From contig DPVV01000490.1 in NCBI GenBank assembly GCA_003526525.1, positions 1 to 6,549 of the forward strand: DNA of 6,549 nucleotides, read 5' to 3'. Source of the stretch: Lachnoclostridium phytofermentans. GTDB lineage: Bacteria; Bacillota; Clostridia; Lachnospirales; Lachnospiraceae. Below the pieces are notes generated by a model. It did not search any database and was not told the DNA's origin. It worked only from the letters and a program-made list of their open reading frames with translations. Shown piece by piece: positions 1-6,549 of the stretch. Position numbers and translations under genes: made by a program. The stretch's first letter is position 1. Each line of letters starts with the position of its first letter.

Positions 1-28
1 CGAATACTTATCAGGAGGTGAAAAATTA

Positions 29-451
29 ATGCCAACATTCACCCAGTTAGTAAGAAAAGGCAGAAAGACAATGGAGAAGAATTCTCAGGCTCCAGCGTTA
101 CAAAAAGGATTTGACTCCTTAAGAAAGAAAGCGACAGACGCATCCGCTCCACAAAAGAGAGGTGTGTGTACTGCAGTTAGAACAGCTACACCTAAGAAGC
201 CTAACTCAGCGCTTAGAAAGATTGCCAGAGTTCGTTTAAGTAACGGAATCGAAGTAACAAGCTATATCCCAGGTGAAGGACACAACCTTCAGGAGCATAG
301 TGTTGTTCTGATCAGAGGTGGTAGAGTAAAGGACCTTCCAGGTACAAGATATCATATCGTCAGAGGTACACTTGATACAGCAGGTGTTGCAAAGAGAAGA
401 CAGGCTCGTTCCAAATACGGAGCTAAGAGACCTAAAGAAGCAAAGAAATAA
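29..451 (+). CDS. rpsL: 30S ribosomal protein S12
   Basis: S12 sits at the decoding centre of the small ribosomal subunit, where it monitors codon-anticodon pairing and affects accuracy. The 140-residue product starts [14 protein letters not shown] and ends in a basic tail. It has the longer Gram-positive form, with extra residues between the N-terminal arm and PQKRGVCT compared with the 124-residue E. coli protein. The loop [10 protein letters not shown] (residues 55-64) and [13 protein letters not shown] (about 97-109) are intact. Lys56 and Lys101 correspond to E. coli Lys43 and Lys88, the classic streptomycin-resistance positions, and both are wild type. Asp102 is the residue that RimO methylthiolates in other bacteria. 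The ATG is supported by AGGAGGTG at 13-20, eight bases upstream. It is the first gene visible in the operon; rpoC usually lies upstream and is outside the window. Identification is secure. Confidence 0.98.
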   Translation: MPTFTQLVRKGRKTMEKNSQAPALQKGFDSLRKKATDASAPQKRGVCTAVRTATPKKPNSALRKIARVRLSNGIEVTSYIPGEGHNLQEHSVVLIRGGRVKDLPGTRYHIVRGTLDTAGVAKRRQARSKYGAKRPKEAKK

Positions 452-1301
<850 letters not shown>

Positions 1302-1369
1302 AAACTGGATGATAATGAGCGAATCGGCATTTTTGTGTGAATTTTGTTTAACTTGAAGTTTATATTTAA

Positions 1370-1399
1370 AATTGACCCTGTGAAATATAGGGTTCAATT
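1370..1399 (+). promoter_or_regulatory. hairpin upstream of the fusA ribosome-binding site
   Basis: AATTGA plus CCCT (1370-1379) pairs with AGGG plus TCAATT (1389-1399) to give a 10-bp stem with a single bulged T (1393) and a nine-base loop. It ends 11 bases before the fusA SD. It lies where an upstream TTG (1344) would place codons, which argues that this stretch is untranslated leader. Confidence 0.55.
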
Positions 1400-1409
1400 G
1401 CTAAGAATT

Positions 1410-1416
1410 AAGGAGG
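1410..1416 (+). promoter_or_regulatory. ribosome-binding site that fixes the fusA start at TTG 1425
   Basis: AAGGAGG lies eight bases before TTG at 1425-1427, which begins the family-typical [15 protein letters not shown]. No comparable SD sequence precedes the in-frame TTG at 1344. Confidence 0.9.
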
Positions 1417-1424
1417 AATTATCC

Positions 1425-3542
1425 TTGGCTGGAAGAGAATACCCATTAGAGAGAACAAGAAACATTGGTATTATGGCTCATATTGATGCTGGTAAGACAA
1501 CTCTATCAGAGCGTATCTTATACTATACTGGTGTTAACTACAAAATCGGTGATACTCATGAAGGTACTGCTACCATGGACTGGATGGAGCAGGAACAAGA
1601 AAGAGGTATCACAATTACTTCAGCCGCTACAACATGTCACTGGACATTGGAGCTTGAGCATAAAAAAGCGCCAGGTGCATTAGAGCACCGTATCAACCTT
1701 ATTGATACTCCAGGACACGTTGACTTTACTGTCGAAGTAGAGCGTTCCTTACGTGTACTTGATAGTGCGGTTGGTGTATTTTGTGCTAAGGGTGGTGTAG
1801 AGCCACAGTCTGAAACCGTATGGCGTCAGGCAGATAAATACAACGTACCAAGAATGGCTTTCGTTAATAAGATGGACATTTCTGGTGCAAACTTTTTTAA
1901 CGTTGTAGACATGATTAAGAGCAGATTAGGTAAGAATGCAGTACCAATTCAGTTACCAATCGGCAAAGAAGACACATTTAAAGGAGTTATCGATCTTTTC
2001 GAGATGAAAGCTTATTATTATCTTGATGATAAGGGTGAGCAAATCGAAATCAAAGAGATTCCAGATGATATGAAAGATGAGGCTGAAGAGTACAGAGCAG
2101 CAATGATTGAGTCCATCTGTGAAACAGATGACGATTTAATTGAAGCGTTCTTAGAAGGAAATGAGCCTTCCAATGAAGAGCTTAAGAAAGCTTTAAGAAA
2201 TGCTACACTTAGCGTTCAAATCATTCCTGTACTTTGCGGTTCCGCATATAGAAACAAAGGTGTTCAGAAGTTACTTGATGCTATTATTGAATTCATGCCA
2301 GCTCCTACTGATGTTGAAGATATCAAAGGGTTTGATGAAGAAGGTAATGAAGTTCACAGAATTTCTTCTGACGAGGAACCTTTTGCAGCTTTAGCATTCA
2401 AGATTATGGCTGACCCATTCGTTGGTAAGCTCGCATTCTTCCGTGTATATTCAGGTACATTAAACTCCGGTTCTTATGTACTCAATGCTACAAAGAATAA
2501 GAAAGAGCGTGTTGGTCGTATCCTTCAGATGCATGCAAACAAGAGAGAAGACCTTGAAAAGGTTTACTCCGGTGATATCGCAGCTGCTGTTGGTTTTAAG
2601 TTCACTTCAACAGGTGATACTATTTGTGATGAGAAACATCCAGTAATCCTTGAGGCTATGGAGTTCCCAGAACCAGTTATCGACGTTGCTATTGAGCCTA
2701 AGACAAAAGCAGGTCAGGATAAGATGGGTGAAGCTTTAGCAAAACTTGCTGAAGAAGATCCTACATTCCGTGTTCGTACGAATGAAGAAACAGGACAGAC
2801 AATTATCGCAGGTATGGGTGAGCTTCACCTTGAGATCATTGTTGACCGTCTTCTTCGTGAATTTAAAGTAGAAGCTAACGTTGGTGCACCTCAGGTTGCT
2901 TACAAGGAAGGCTTCACTAAAGAAGTTGATATTGATAGTAAGTATGCTAAACAGTCTGGTGGTCGTGGTCAGTATGGTCACTGTAAAGTTAAGTTTAGCC
3001 CAATGGACGTTAACGGTGAGAAGGTTTTCGAATTCGTATCTACTGTAGTTGGTGGTGCTATTCCTAAGGAATATATCCCAGCTGTTCAGGCAGGTATTGA
3101 AGATGCTATGAAGTGCGGTGTACTTGGTGGTTACCCAGTACTCGGTGTTCGTGCTAACTGTTACGATGGTTCTTACCATGAAGTAGACTCTAACGAAATG
3201 GCATTCAAGATTGCTGGTTCTATGGCATTTAAAGATGCTATGCATAAAGCAGGTCCAATTCTTTTAGAGCCTATCATGAGAGTTGAAGTTACTGTACCAG
3301 ATGATTACATGGGTGATGTTATTGGTGATATCAGCTCCCGTCGTGGTCGTATCGAAGGTACAGAAGATAACAACGGATCTAAGATTATTCGCGGATTTGT
3401 GCCATTGTCCGAAATGTTTGGTTACTCCACAACACTTCGTTCTAAGACACAGGGTCGTGGTGCTTACTCCATGTTCTTCTCCACTTATGAGCCAGTTCCA
3501 AAGAACGTTCAGGAAAAGGTTCTCAGCAATAAAACTAAGTAA
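1425..3542 (+). CDS. fusA: translation elongation factor G
   Basis: EF-G is the cytoplasmic GTPase that drives tRNA-mRNA translocation and, with ribosome recycling factor, splits post-termination ribosomes. From the TTG start it is 705 residues, within the usual range. The G domain shows the P-loop AHIDAGKT (18-25), switch I with ERGITI (59-64), DTPGH (94-98, His98 being the catalytic histidine equivalent), NKMD (148-151) and GSA (272-274). Domain IV has the characteristic loop SGGRGQYGH (about 511-519), and domain V runs to the lysine-rich end. A reading frame open from 1344 would add 27 residues unlike any EF-G and would cross a hairpin, so the TTG with its strong SD is preferred. No frameshift or missing motif is visible. 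It follows rpsG by 265 bases and precedes tuf by 236. Confidence 0.97.
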   Translation: MAGREYPLERTRNIGIMAHIDAGKTTLSERILYYTGVNYKIGDTHEGTATMDWMEQEQERGITITSAATTCHWTLELEHKKAPGALEHRINLIDTPGHVDFTVEVERSLRVLDSAVGVFCAKGGVEPQSETVWRQADKYNVPRMAFVNKMDISGANFFNVVDMIKSRLGKNAVPIQLPIGKEDTFKGVIDLFEMKAYYYLDDKGEQIEIKEIPDDMKDEAEEYRAAMIESICETDDDLIEAFLEGNEPSNEELKKALRNATLSVQIIPVLCGSAYRNKGVQKLLDAIIEFMPAPTDVEDIKGFDEEGNEVHRISSDEEPFAALAFKIMADPFVGKLAFFRVYSGTLNSGSYVLNATKNKKERVGRILQMHANKREDLEKVYSGDIAAAVGFKFTSTGDTICDEKHPVILEAMEFPEPVIDVAIEPKTKAGQDKMGEALAKLAEEDPTFRVRTNEETGQTIIAGMGELHLEIIVDRLLREFKVEANVGAPQVAYKEGFTKEVDIDSKYAKQSGGRGQYGHCKVKFSPMDVNGEKVFEFVSTVVGGAIPKEYIPAVQAGIEDAMKCGVLGGYPVLGVRANCYDGSYHEVDSNEMAFKIAGSMAFKDAMHKAGPILLEPIMRVEVTVPDDYMGDVIGDISSRRGRIEGTEDNNGSKIIRGFVPLSEMFGYSTTLRSKTQGRGAYSMFFSTYEPVPKNVQEKVLSNKTK

Positions 3543-3549
3543 TTAAGGT

Positions 3550-3588
3550 TCGATGGAGGATGTACTTTCTAGTACATTCTTCCATTGA
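3550..3588 (+). other. strong hairpin just after fusA (terminator-like, no U tract)
   Basis: A 17-bp stem begins seven bases after the fusA stop. The 5' arm (3550-3566) ends in GATGTACT, the loop is TTCT (3567-3570), and the 3' arm is 3571-3588. It contains two G-T wobbles and one bulged T (3581). The next T run (3610-3616) is 21 bases away, so it is not a classic intrinsic terminator. It could protect the fusA 3' end, mark a processing site or partly reduce read-through into tuf. Confidence 0.65.
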
Positions 3589-3620
3589 TATAAATATAAG
3601 CCAAGCGTATTTTTTTATAC

Positions 3621-3649
3621 TTGAAAATATTTTACTTTTGAAATATAAT
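3621..3649 (+). promoter_or_regulatory. internal sigma-A-type promoter for tuf
   Basis: TTGAAA (3621-3626) and TATAAT (3644-3649) are separated by exactly 17 bases. That is a perfect -10, five of six at the -35, and optimal spacing. The upstream DNA is very AT-rich (GTATTTTTTTATAC), which could act as an UP element. Transcription would begin near 3656 and give a leader of about 120 bases for tuf. TATAAGCC (3595-3602) and GGCTTATA (3652-3659) form an inverted repeat flanking the promoter. The promoter would let EF-Tu be made in excess over the rest of the operon. Confidence 0.75.
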
Positions 3650-3662
3650 TAGGCTTATAAGG

Positions 3663-3686
3663 GCTTTTTCTGCCAGTGCAGAGAGC
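3663..3686 (+). other. hairpin in the tuf leader
   Basis: TCTGC (3669-3673) and GCAGA (3678-3682) form a perfect 5-bp stem with a CAGT loop. The outer bases GCT (3663-3665) and AGC (3684-3686) can add pairs across a small bulge. The element lies near the predicted 5' end of the tuf transcript, where it could stabilise the mRNA. Its function is not established. Confidence 0.4.
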
Positions 3687-3697
3687 ATATATATCAT

Positions 3698-3727
3698 TTG
3701 ACAATTGTCAGGCGATATAACGATCAT
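3698..3727 (+). promoter_or_regulatory. possible second tuf promoter overlapping a perfect palindrome
   Basis: TTGACA (3698-3703) matches the -35 consensus exactly. The best -10 at a usual distance is GATCAT (3722-3727, 18-base spacer, four of six), so the promoter call is weak. The TTGACA overlaps the perfect 12-bp palindrome TGACAATTGTCA (3699-3710), which could be an operator or just a small RNA stem in the leader. Confidence 0.3.
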
Positions 3728-3735
3728 AAAATATT

Positions 3736-3768
3736 TTACACCCAATGATGGGGTGAAATTAAAGGAGG
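3736..3768 (+). promoter_or_regulatory. hairpin upstream of the tuf ribosome-binding site
   Basis: CACCC (3739-3743) pairs with GGGTG (3751-3755) around a seven-base loop. After one A-A mismatch two more pairs follow (3736-3737 with 3757-3758). The tuf SD AAAGGAGG (3761-3768) starts two bases after the outermost pair and ends ten bases before the ATG. Confidence 0.5.
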
Positions 3769-3778
3769 ACGTTTTAAA

Positions 3779-4972
3779 ATGGCTAAAGCTAAGTTTGAAA
3801 GAAACAAACCACATTGTAATATCGGAACCATCGGTCACGTAGATCATGGTAAAACAACATTAACAGCTGCTATCACAAAGACACTTCATGACAGATTAGG
3901 TACTGGTGAAGCTGTAGCATTTGATAAGATTGATAAGGCTCCAGAAGAAAGAGAAAGAGGTATCACAATTTCTACTTCTCACGTTGAGTATGAGTCAAAA
4001 GCTCGTCACTACGCACACGTTGACTGTCCAGGCCATGCTGACTATGTAAAGAACATGATCACTGGTGCTGCTCAGATGGACGGCGCTATCCTTGTAGTTG
4101 CTGCTACTGATGGTGTTATGGCTCAGACTAAAGAGCATATCTTACTTTCCCGTCAGGTTGGTGTTCCTTACATCGTTGTATTCATGAACAAGTGTGATAT
4201 GGTTGATGATCCAGAATTACTTGAATTAGTAGAGATGGAAATCAGAGAATTATTATCTGAGTATGAGTTCCCAGGAGATGATACTCCAATCATCCAGGGT
4301 TCTGCTCTTAGAGCTCTTGAAGATCCAAACAGCCCATGGGGTGATAAGATTCTTGAGTTATTCGACGCTGTTGATACATGGATTCCAGATCCACAGAGAG
4401 CAACAGACAAGCCTTTCTTAATGCCAATTGAGGACGTATTCTCCATTACTGGACGTGGTACTGTTGCTACAGGTCGTGTTGAGCGTGGTGTTCTTCATGT
4501 ATCTGAAGAAGTTGAAATCGTTGGTGTTAAGGAAGAGACTCGTAAAGTTGTTGTAACTGGTATCGAGATGTTCCGTAAGCTTCTTGATGAGGCTCAGGCT
4601 GGTGATAACATCGGTGCACTTTTACGTGGTGTTCAGAGAACAGATATCGAAAGAGGTCAGGTTCTTTGTAAACCAGGTACAATCAAGTGCTACAAGAAAT
4701 TCACAGCTCAGGTTTACGTATTAACAAAAGACGAAGGTGGACGTCATACTCCTTTCTTCAATAACTATAGACCACAGTTCTACTTCAGAACAACTGACGT
4801 TACTGGTGTTTGTAACTTACCAGAAGGCGTAGAGATGTGTATGCCTGGAGATAACATCGAAATGAACATCGAATTAATTCACCCAATCGCTATGGAGCAG
4901 GGTCTTGGATTCGCTATTCGTGAAGGTGGACGTACTGTAGGATCAGGTAAGGTTGCTACAATTATCGGCTAA
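3779..4972 (+). CDS. tuf: translation elongation factor Tu
   Basis: EF-Tu is the cytoplasmic GTPase that delivers aminoacyl-tRNA to the ribosomal A site. The product is 397 residues, full length, starting [20 protein letters not shown]. All G motifs are present: GHVDHGKT (19-26), the effector region ERGITI with Thr63, DCPGH (82-86, catalytic His86), NKCD (137-140) and SAL (175-177). Domain II begins around residue 210 and domain III around 305, ending [15 protein letters not shown]. Ala379, equivalent to E. coli Ala375, is unchanged, so there is no sign of kirromycin resistance at that site. The sequence DGVMAQT replaces the commoner DGPMPQT after the DCPGH region; I remember this as usual in Lachnospiraceae. 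The start has a strong SD (3761-3768). The gene has its own promoter upstream and a strong terminator after it. Confidence 0.98.
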   Translation: MAKAKFERNKPHCNIGTIGHVDHGKTTLTAAITKTLHDRLGTGEAVAFDKIDKAPEERERGITISTSHVEYESKARHYAHVDCPGHADYVKNMITGAAQMDGAILVVAATDGVMAQTKEHILLSRQVGVPYIVVFMNKCDMVDDPELLELVEMEIRELLSEYEFPGDDTPIIQGSALRALEDPNSPWGDKILELFDAVDTWIPDPQRATDKPFLMPIEDVFSITGRGTVATGRVERGVLHVSEEVEIVGVKEETRKVVVTGIEMFRKLLDEAQAGDNIGALLRGVQRTDIERGQVLCKPGTIKCYKKFTAQVYVLTKDEGGRHTPFFNNYRPQFYFRTTDVTGVCNLPEGVEMCMPGDNIEMNIELIHPIAMEQGLGFAIREGGRTVGSGKVATIIG

Positions 4973-5007
4973 TCGATATTTCGTACAATATAATTACTGA
5001 ATCTATT

Positions 5008-5047
5008 TCCCGTAAATCCTAATTATTAGGGTTTACGGGATTTTTTT
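5008..5047 (+). terminator. intrinsic terminator of tuf and the str operon
   Basis: TCCCGTAAATCCT (5008-5020) pairs with AGGGTTTACGGGA (5028-5040) over 13 positions with one T-G wobble. The loop is AATTATT and seven Ts follow directly (5041-5047). It starts 35 bases after the tuf stop and is a near-ideal Rho-independent terminator. Confidence 0.95.
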
Positions 5048-5053
5048 ACTCAT

Positions 5054-5082
5054 TTGCTTTTTGGGCGGAACTATGTTATACT
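5054..5082 (+). promoter_or_regulatory. extended -10 promoter for the downstream gene
   Basis: TATACT (5077-5082) is preceded by TGT (5074-5076), giving an extended -10 motif (TGnTATACT). A weak -35, TTGCTT (5054-5059), lies at 17-base spacing. It begins just after the tuf terminator. TATAAT at 5088-5093 is an alternative -10 but has no -35 at a workable distance. The start near 5089 gives a leader of about 124 bases. Confidence 0.6.
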
Positions 5083-5115
5083 ATTGCTATAATAAAATAA
5101 GTAAAAGAACCGTCG

Positions 5116-5182
5116 ATTAAAAGAAGGGCTTTTAATATTCTACTGTAAAGTAGCTGTATGAAAAAGCATCTTCTTTTTTTTT
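5116..5182 (+). promoter_or_regulatory. structured leader, possible attenuator
   Basis: ATTAAAAG (5116-5123) and CTTTTAAT (5129-5136) form a perfect 8-bp hairpin with loop AAGGG. A second perfect hairpin follows, CTACT/AGTAG with a GTAA loop (5140-5153). AAAAGAAG (5119-5126) can instead pair with CTTCTTTT (5170-5177), which runs into a T9 tract (5174-5182). That pairing excludes the first hairpin. Two alternative folds, one ending in a U tract, are the layout of an attenuator or riboswitch-type leader. I do not recognise a known class, and the A/T-rich pairing could be chance. Confidence 0.4.
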
Positions 5183-5196
5183 ATATCGAGGGTGGA

Positions 5197-5203
5197 AAGG
5201 TGG
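5197..5203 (+). promoter_or_regulatory. ribosome-binding site selecting ATG 5213
   Basis: AAGGTGG differs from AAGGAGG by one base and ends nine bases before ATG 5213. It would fall inside the coding region if the upstream in-frame GTG (5192) were used, so the ATG is preferred. Confidence 0.65.
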
Positions 5204-5212
5204 TTACAGATT

Positions 5213-6028
5213 ATGAATATGCAGAATAAAACAGTATTTCATAGGAAGTTTGGAAAAGGTATTATCGTCGATCTAAATCAAAACAAATTATCCGTACAAT
5301 TTGATGCAGGGAAGAAGATATTTTTATATCCAGATGCCTTCCGTCAGTTTTTGGTTCTCATGGAGAAGGATAGTAAGAGTTATGTTGACGGTATGCTAAA
5401 GGAAATGGATAGAAAAGAAGAGATTAGTAATCGTATAGCTAGAAAGATGGAACGACATAATCAACTAATTGATAAACTAAAACTCCACCCAAGCTCCCAG
5501 ATTGTGATACGTTTTTTTGAAAATGATAAAACAGAGTTTCTACAAGACAATGTAATAAACACTGGATTAATACAAACGGGAAAAACAAAAGGAAGTCCAG
5601 TCAGACCATCAAGATTACATCAAAACTCCGCATGTATCTTAACGGAACGAAAGGAAGAAGACGACGAGTCAAGCCGTACTATTTTTGGTATTGCAATGCT
5701 TGAAGAGGATTTCTTAGGGACAGAGTGTCAAGATGGTAAGATTACACTTCATTCAAAGTATGTTTTACTACTTCCAGATCATTTATCAAAATTAAAATTC
5801 TGGAATTACTACGCTGACGAAAGATATCCAGATAAAATGGTCTGGAAGTCAGGAGAATTTAGGTATTGTTCTAATCTTATATCTGCTCAAATCTTAAAGG
5901 ATATTATGAGTCTACCAAATGAGAATGATACTGCTGCACTAGCAGAGGAATTCTATCATTATTTCTGTGAAATTAATCAGATAGAGGAAAGTACCCTTCC
6001 ATTACCATCAGGTAAATTATTAGAATAG
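5213..6028 (+). CDS. uncharacterised protein with Tudor/SH3-like N-terminus and coiled coil
   Basis: I cannot assign a function. The 271-residue product has no signal peptide or membrane segment, so it is probably cytoplasmic. Residues about 7-50 (TVFHRKFGKGIIVDL then LSVQFDAGKKIFLYPDAF) resemble the small Tudor/SH3-like beta-barrel found at the C-terminus of UvrD/PcrA helicases, which suggests binding to a nucleic acid or protein partner. Residues about 57-90 are charged and helical, probably a coiled coil. The C-terminal part (about 130-235) has the pattern RTIFGIAMLEEDF, then LKFWNYYADERYP, WKSGEFRY and AQILKDI. From memory, a similar pattern recurs in clostridial hypothetical proteins of unknown role. 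The gene is monocistronic by position, with its own promoter and leader. Its weaker RBS and A/T-rich codons contrast with the highly expressed operon upstream. An in-frame ATG at 5219 is also possible. Confidence 0.8.
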   Translation: MNMQNKTVFHRKFGKGIIVDLNQNKLSVQFDAGKKIFLYPDAFRQFLVLMEKDSKSYVDGMLKEMDRKEEISNRIARKMERHNQLIDKLKLHPSSQIVIRFFENDKTEFLQDNVINTGLIQTGKTKGSPVRPSRLHQNSACILTERKEEDDESSRTIFGIAMLEEDFLGTECQDGKITLHSKYVLLLPDHLSKLKFWNYYADERYPDKMVWKSGEFRYCSNLISAQILKDIMSLPNENDTAALAEEFYHYFCEINQIEESTLPLPSGKLLE

Positions 6029-6097
6029 ATACTAAAGAGGTGTGACCGACGAATAAAATTTCATATCAGGAGGTGTTATATATCTTCCCAATAACAA

Positions 6098-6164
6098 GCG
6101 GAGATAGCACTGAATTCCTATGAGTAGCAAAGCTGCCTTTTATGGAATTTAGGGTTATCTCCGC
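6098..6164. repeat. 67-base imperfect inverted repeat, possible terminator of the upstream gene
   Basis: The arms 6098-6118 and 6144-6164 pair over 21 positions with a single A-G mismatch and two G-T wobbles; the outer nine are perfect (GCGGAGATA/TATCTCCGC). Inside, GTAGC (6124-6128) and GCTGC (6132-6136) form a further stem around AAA. Only ATTTAT follows, so it lacks a proper U tract. It could be a U-poor terminator, an mRNA 3'-end stabiliser, or a copy of a dispersed palindromic element. Copy number in the genome cannot be judged here. Confidence 0.65.
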
Positions 6165-6196
6165 ATTTATCATTCAATAAACTTCCATGGATTGGG

Positions 6197-6225
6197 TTGC
6201 ATGGAAAATTATCACATGTTATAAT
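6197..6225 (+). promoter_or_regulatory. extended -10 promoter for the truncated gene
   Basis: TATAAT (6220-6225) is perfect and preceded by TGT (6217-6219), giving the full TGnTATAAT extended -10. TTGCAT (6197-6202) is a weak -35 at 17-base spacing. Transcription would begin near 6232 and give a leader of about 160 bases before ATG 6395. Confidence 0.7.
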
Positions 6226-6237
6226 TAATTATCAAAT

Positions 6238-6258
6238 AATATGACATAATGTCGTATT
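6238..6258. promoter_or_regulatory. operator-like dyad downstream of the promoter
   Basis: GACAT-A-ATGTC (6243-6253) is perfectly symmetric. The symmetry continues outward as AATA/TATT, with one T/G exception (6242/6254), giving nine of ten matched pairs across 21 bases. It covers roughly +7 to +27 of the predicted transcript, a position where a bound repressor would block transcription. I cannot name the regulator. Confidence 0.5.
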
Positions 6259-6394
6259 CTGCAGCCGTACGAAGTTTGTATTTTGATATAAAGAATAATG
6301 AAAATATAGTCGATTTATAAATAGAGGTCAGAGATTGGAAATATTAAATTTGTGAAAGTTGGAGTATAAAAATTAGGTGCAGGGGGAGCATTCT

Positions 6395-6549
6395 ATGAAA
6401 CTTGGGGGGCTATCAAGCCGCAGAGGCTATTACGATGTATATGATACTCGAAACAAAAGAAAGATTCGTTTCTTTGTAATAATAGGAATAGGAATTCTAT
6501 CGATAGTTACATTTTTATTATCACTAAATGGGATGCTTCATTCGGAGGC
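6395..6549 (+). CDS. truncated N-terminus of a single-pass membrane protein
   Basis: This frame is open from ATG to the window edge (51 codons plus two bases), so only the N-terminus is visible. Residues 1-25 are polar and basic (SRRGYYDVYDTRNKRKIR). A hydrophobic segment follows at about 26-44 (FFVIIGIGILSIVTFLLSL) and then NGMLHSE. Positive charges before the segment predict a cytoplasmic N-terminus and an extracellular remainder, as in a type II membrane protein or uncleaved signal anchor. AGGGGGAG (6381-6388) is the likely RBS, six bases before the ATG. An in-frame GTG at 6377 has no suitable SD. The family cannot be recognised from this fragment. Confidence 0.75.
   Translation, partial: MKLGGLSSRRGYYDVYDTRNKRKIRFFVIIGIGILSIVTFLLSLNGMLHSE

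Larger units (their letters stand above)
6029..6394 (+). other. 366-base intergenic region
   Basis: No gene is supported here. From left to right it holds two SD-like GAGGTGT sequences without usable start codons (6037-6043 and 6070-6076) and a 67-base imperfect inverted repeat (6098-6164). A 7-bp hairpin TTCCATG/CATGGAA (6183-6206) follows, whose 3' arm overlaps the -35 of an extended -10 promoter. Next come a 21-bp dyad (6238-6258) and an AT-rich leader with the palindrome ATTTATAAAT (6313-6322). The last 30 bases contain the SD of the following gene. Confidence 0.6.

Noticed and set aside
29..451. Streptomycin-resistance change in S12
   Set aside because: Lys56 and Lys101 (E. coli 43 and 88) are wild type.
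1344..1424. Upstream TTG start adding 27 residues to EF-G
   Set aside because: No SD sequence precedes it, the extension is unlike EF-G and it overlaps a hairpin; TTG 1425 has a strong SD and begins the family N-terminus.
2736..3245. 169-residue minus-strand ORF inside fusA
   Set aside because: It is a shadow of the EF-G reading frame, with Ser/Thr/Asn-rich unstructured sequence and no recognisable motif.
5192..5212. GTG start adding seven residues to the Tudor-like protein
   Set aside because: The best SD-like sequence (5197-5203) lies downstream of it and fits ATG 5213.
6063..6123. Short ORF after the AGGAGGTG-like sequence (GTG 6073, 16 codons)
   Set aside because: The start codon lies within the SD-like sequence itself, and the peptide is too short and featureless to support.

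Overview
The window carries the 3' part of a bacterial str operon, followed by an accessory gene and the start of a membrane-protein gene, all on the + strand. In order these are ribosomal protein S12 (rpsL), ribosomal protein S7 (rpsG), elongation factor G (fusA), elongation factor Tu (tuf), an uncharacterised 271-residue protein with a Tudor/SH3-like N-terminus, and a truncated ORF with one N-terminal membrane segment. The DNA is AT-rich with strong Shine-Dalgarno (SD) sequences (AGGAGG). The 140-residue S12 is of the longer Gram-positive form, and the wording of S12, EF-G and EF-Tu matches what I remember of Clostridia, most closely Lachnospiraceae. The family-level assignment comes from memory, not from a search.

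The four translation genes are textbook in content: all GTPase motifs are intact and the S12 drug-contact residues are wild type. The spacing is less usual. Each intergenic gap is about 235-265 bases, although these genes are often packed tightly, and each gap holds RNA structure. The rpsL-rpsG gap has two small GUAA-loop hairpins and a stem just before the rpsG SD. The rpsG-fusA gap contains about four degenerate tandem copies of the last codons of rpsG plus its 3' flank. The last copy is folded into a terminator-like stem, and another hairpin precedes the TTG start of fusA. The fusA-tuf gap has a 17-bp hairpin after fusA, a near-consensus promoter that should transcribe tuf independently, and a structured leader.

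A strong intrinsic terminator after tuf closes the operon. The next gene has its own extended -10 promoter and a leader with two mutually exclusive pairings, one of them ending in a T9 run, so it could be attenuated. The 366-base gap after this gene holds a 67-base imperfect inverted repeat, an extended -10 promoter and a 21-bp dyad just downstream that looks like an operator for the last, truncated gene.

Functionally, S12 and S7 are 30S proteins (decoding centre and head), and EF-Tu and EF-G are the two GTPases of the elongation cycle. A separate tuf promoter would suit the need for EF-Tu in excess over ribosomes. I see no evidence of a new defence or metabolic system. The most unusual sequence is the rpsG 3'-end repeat array and the structures built from it.
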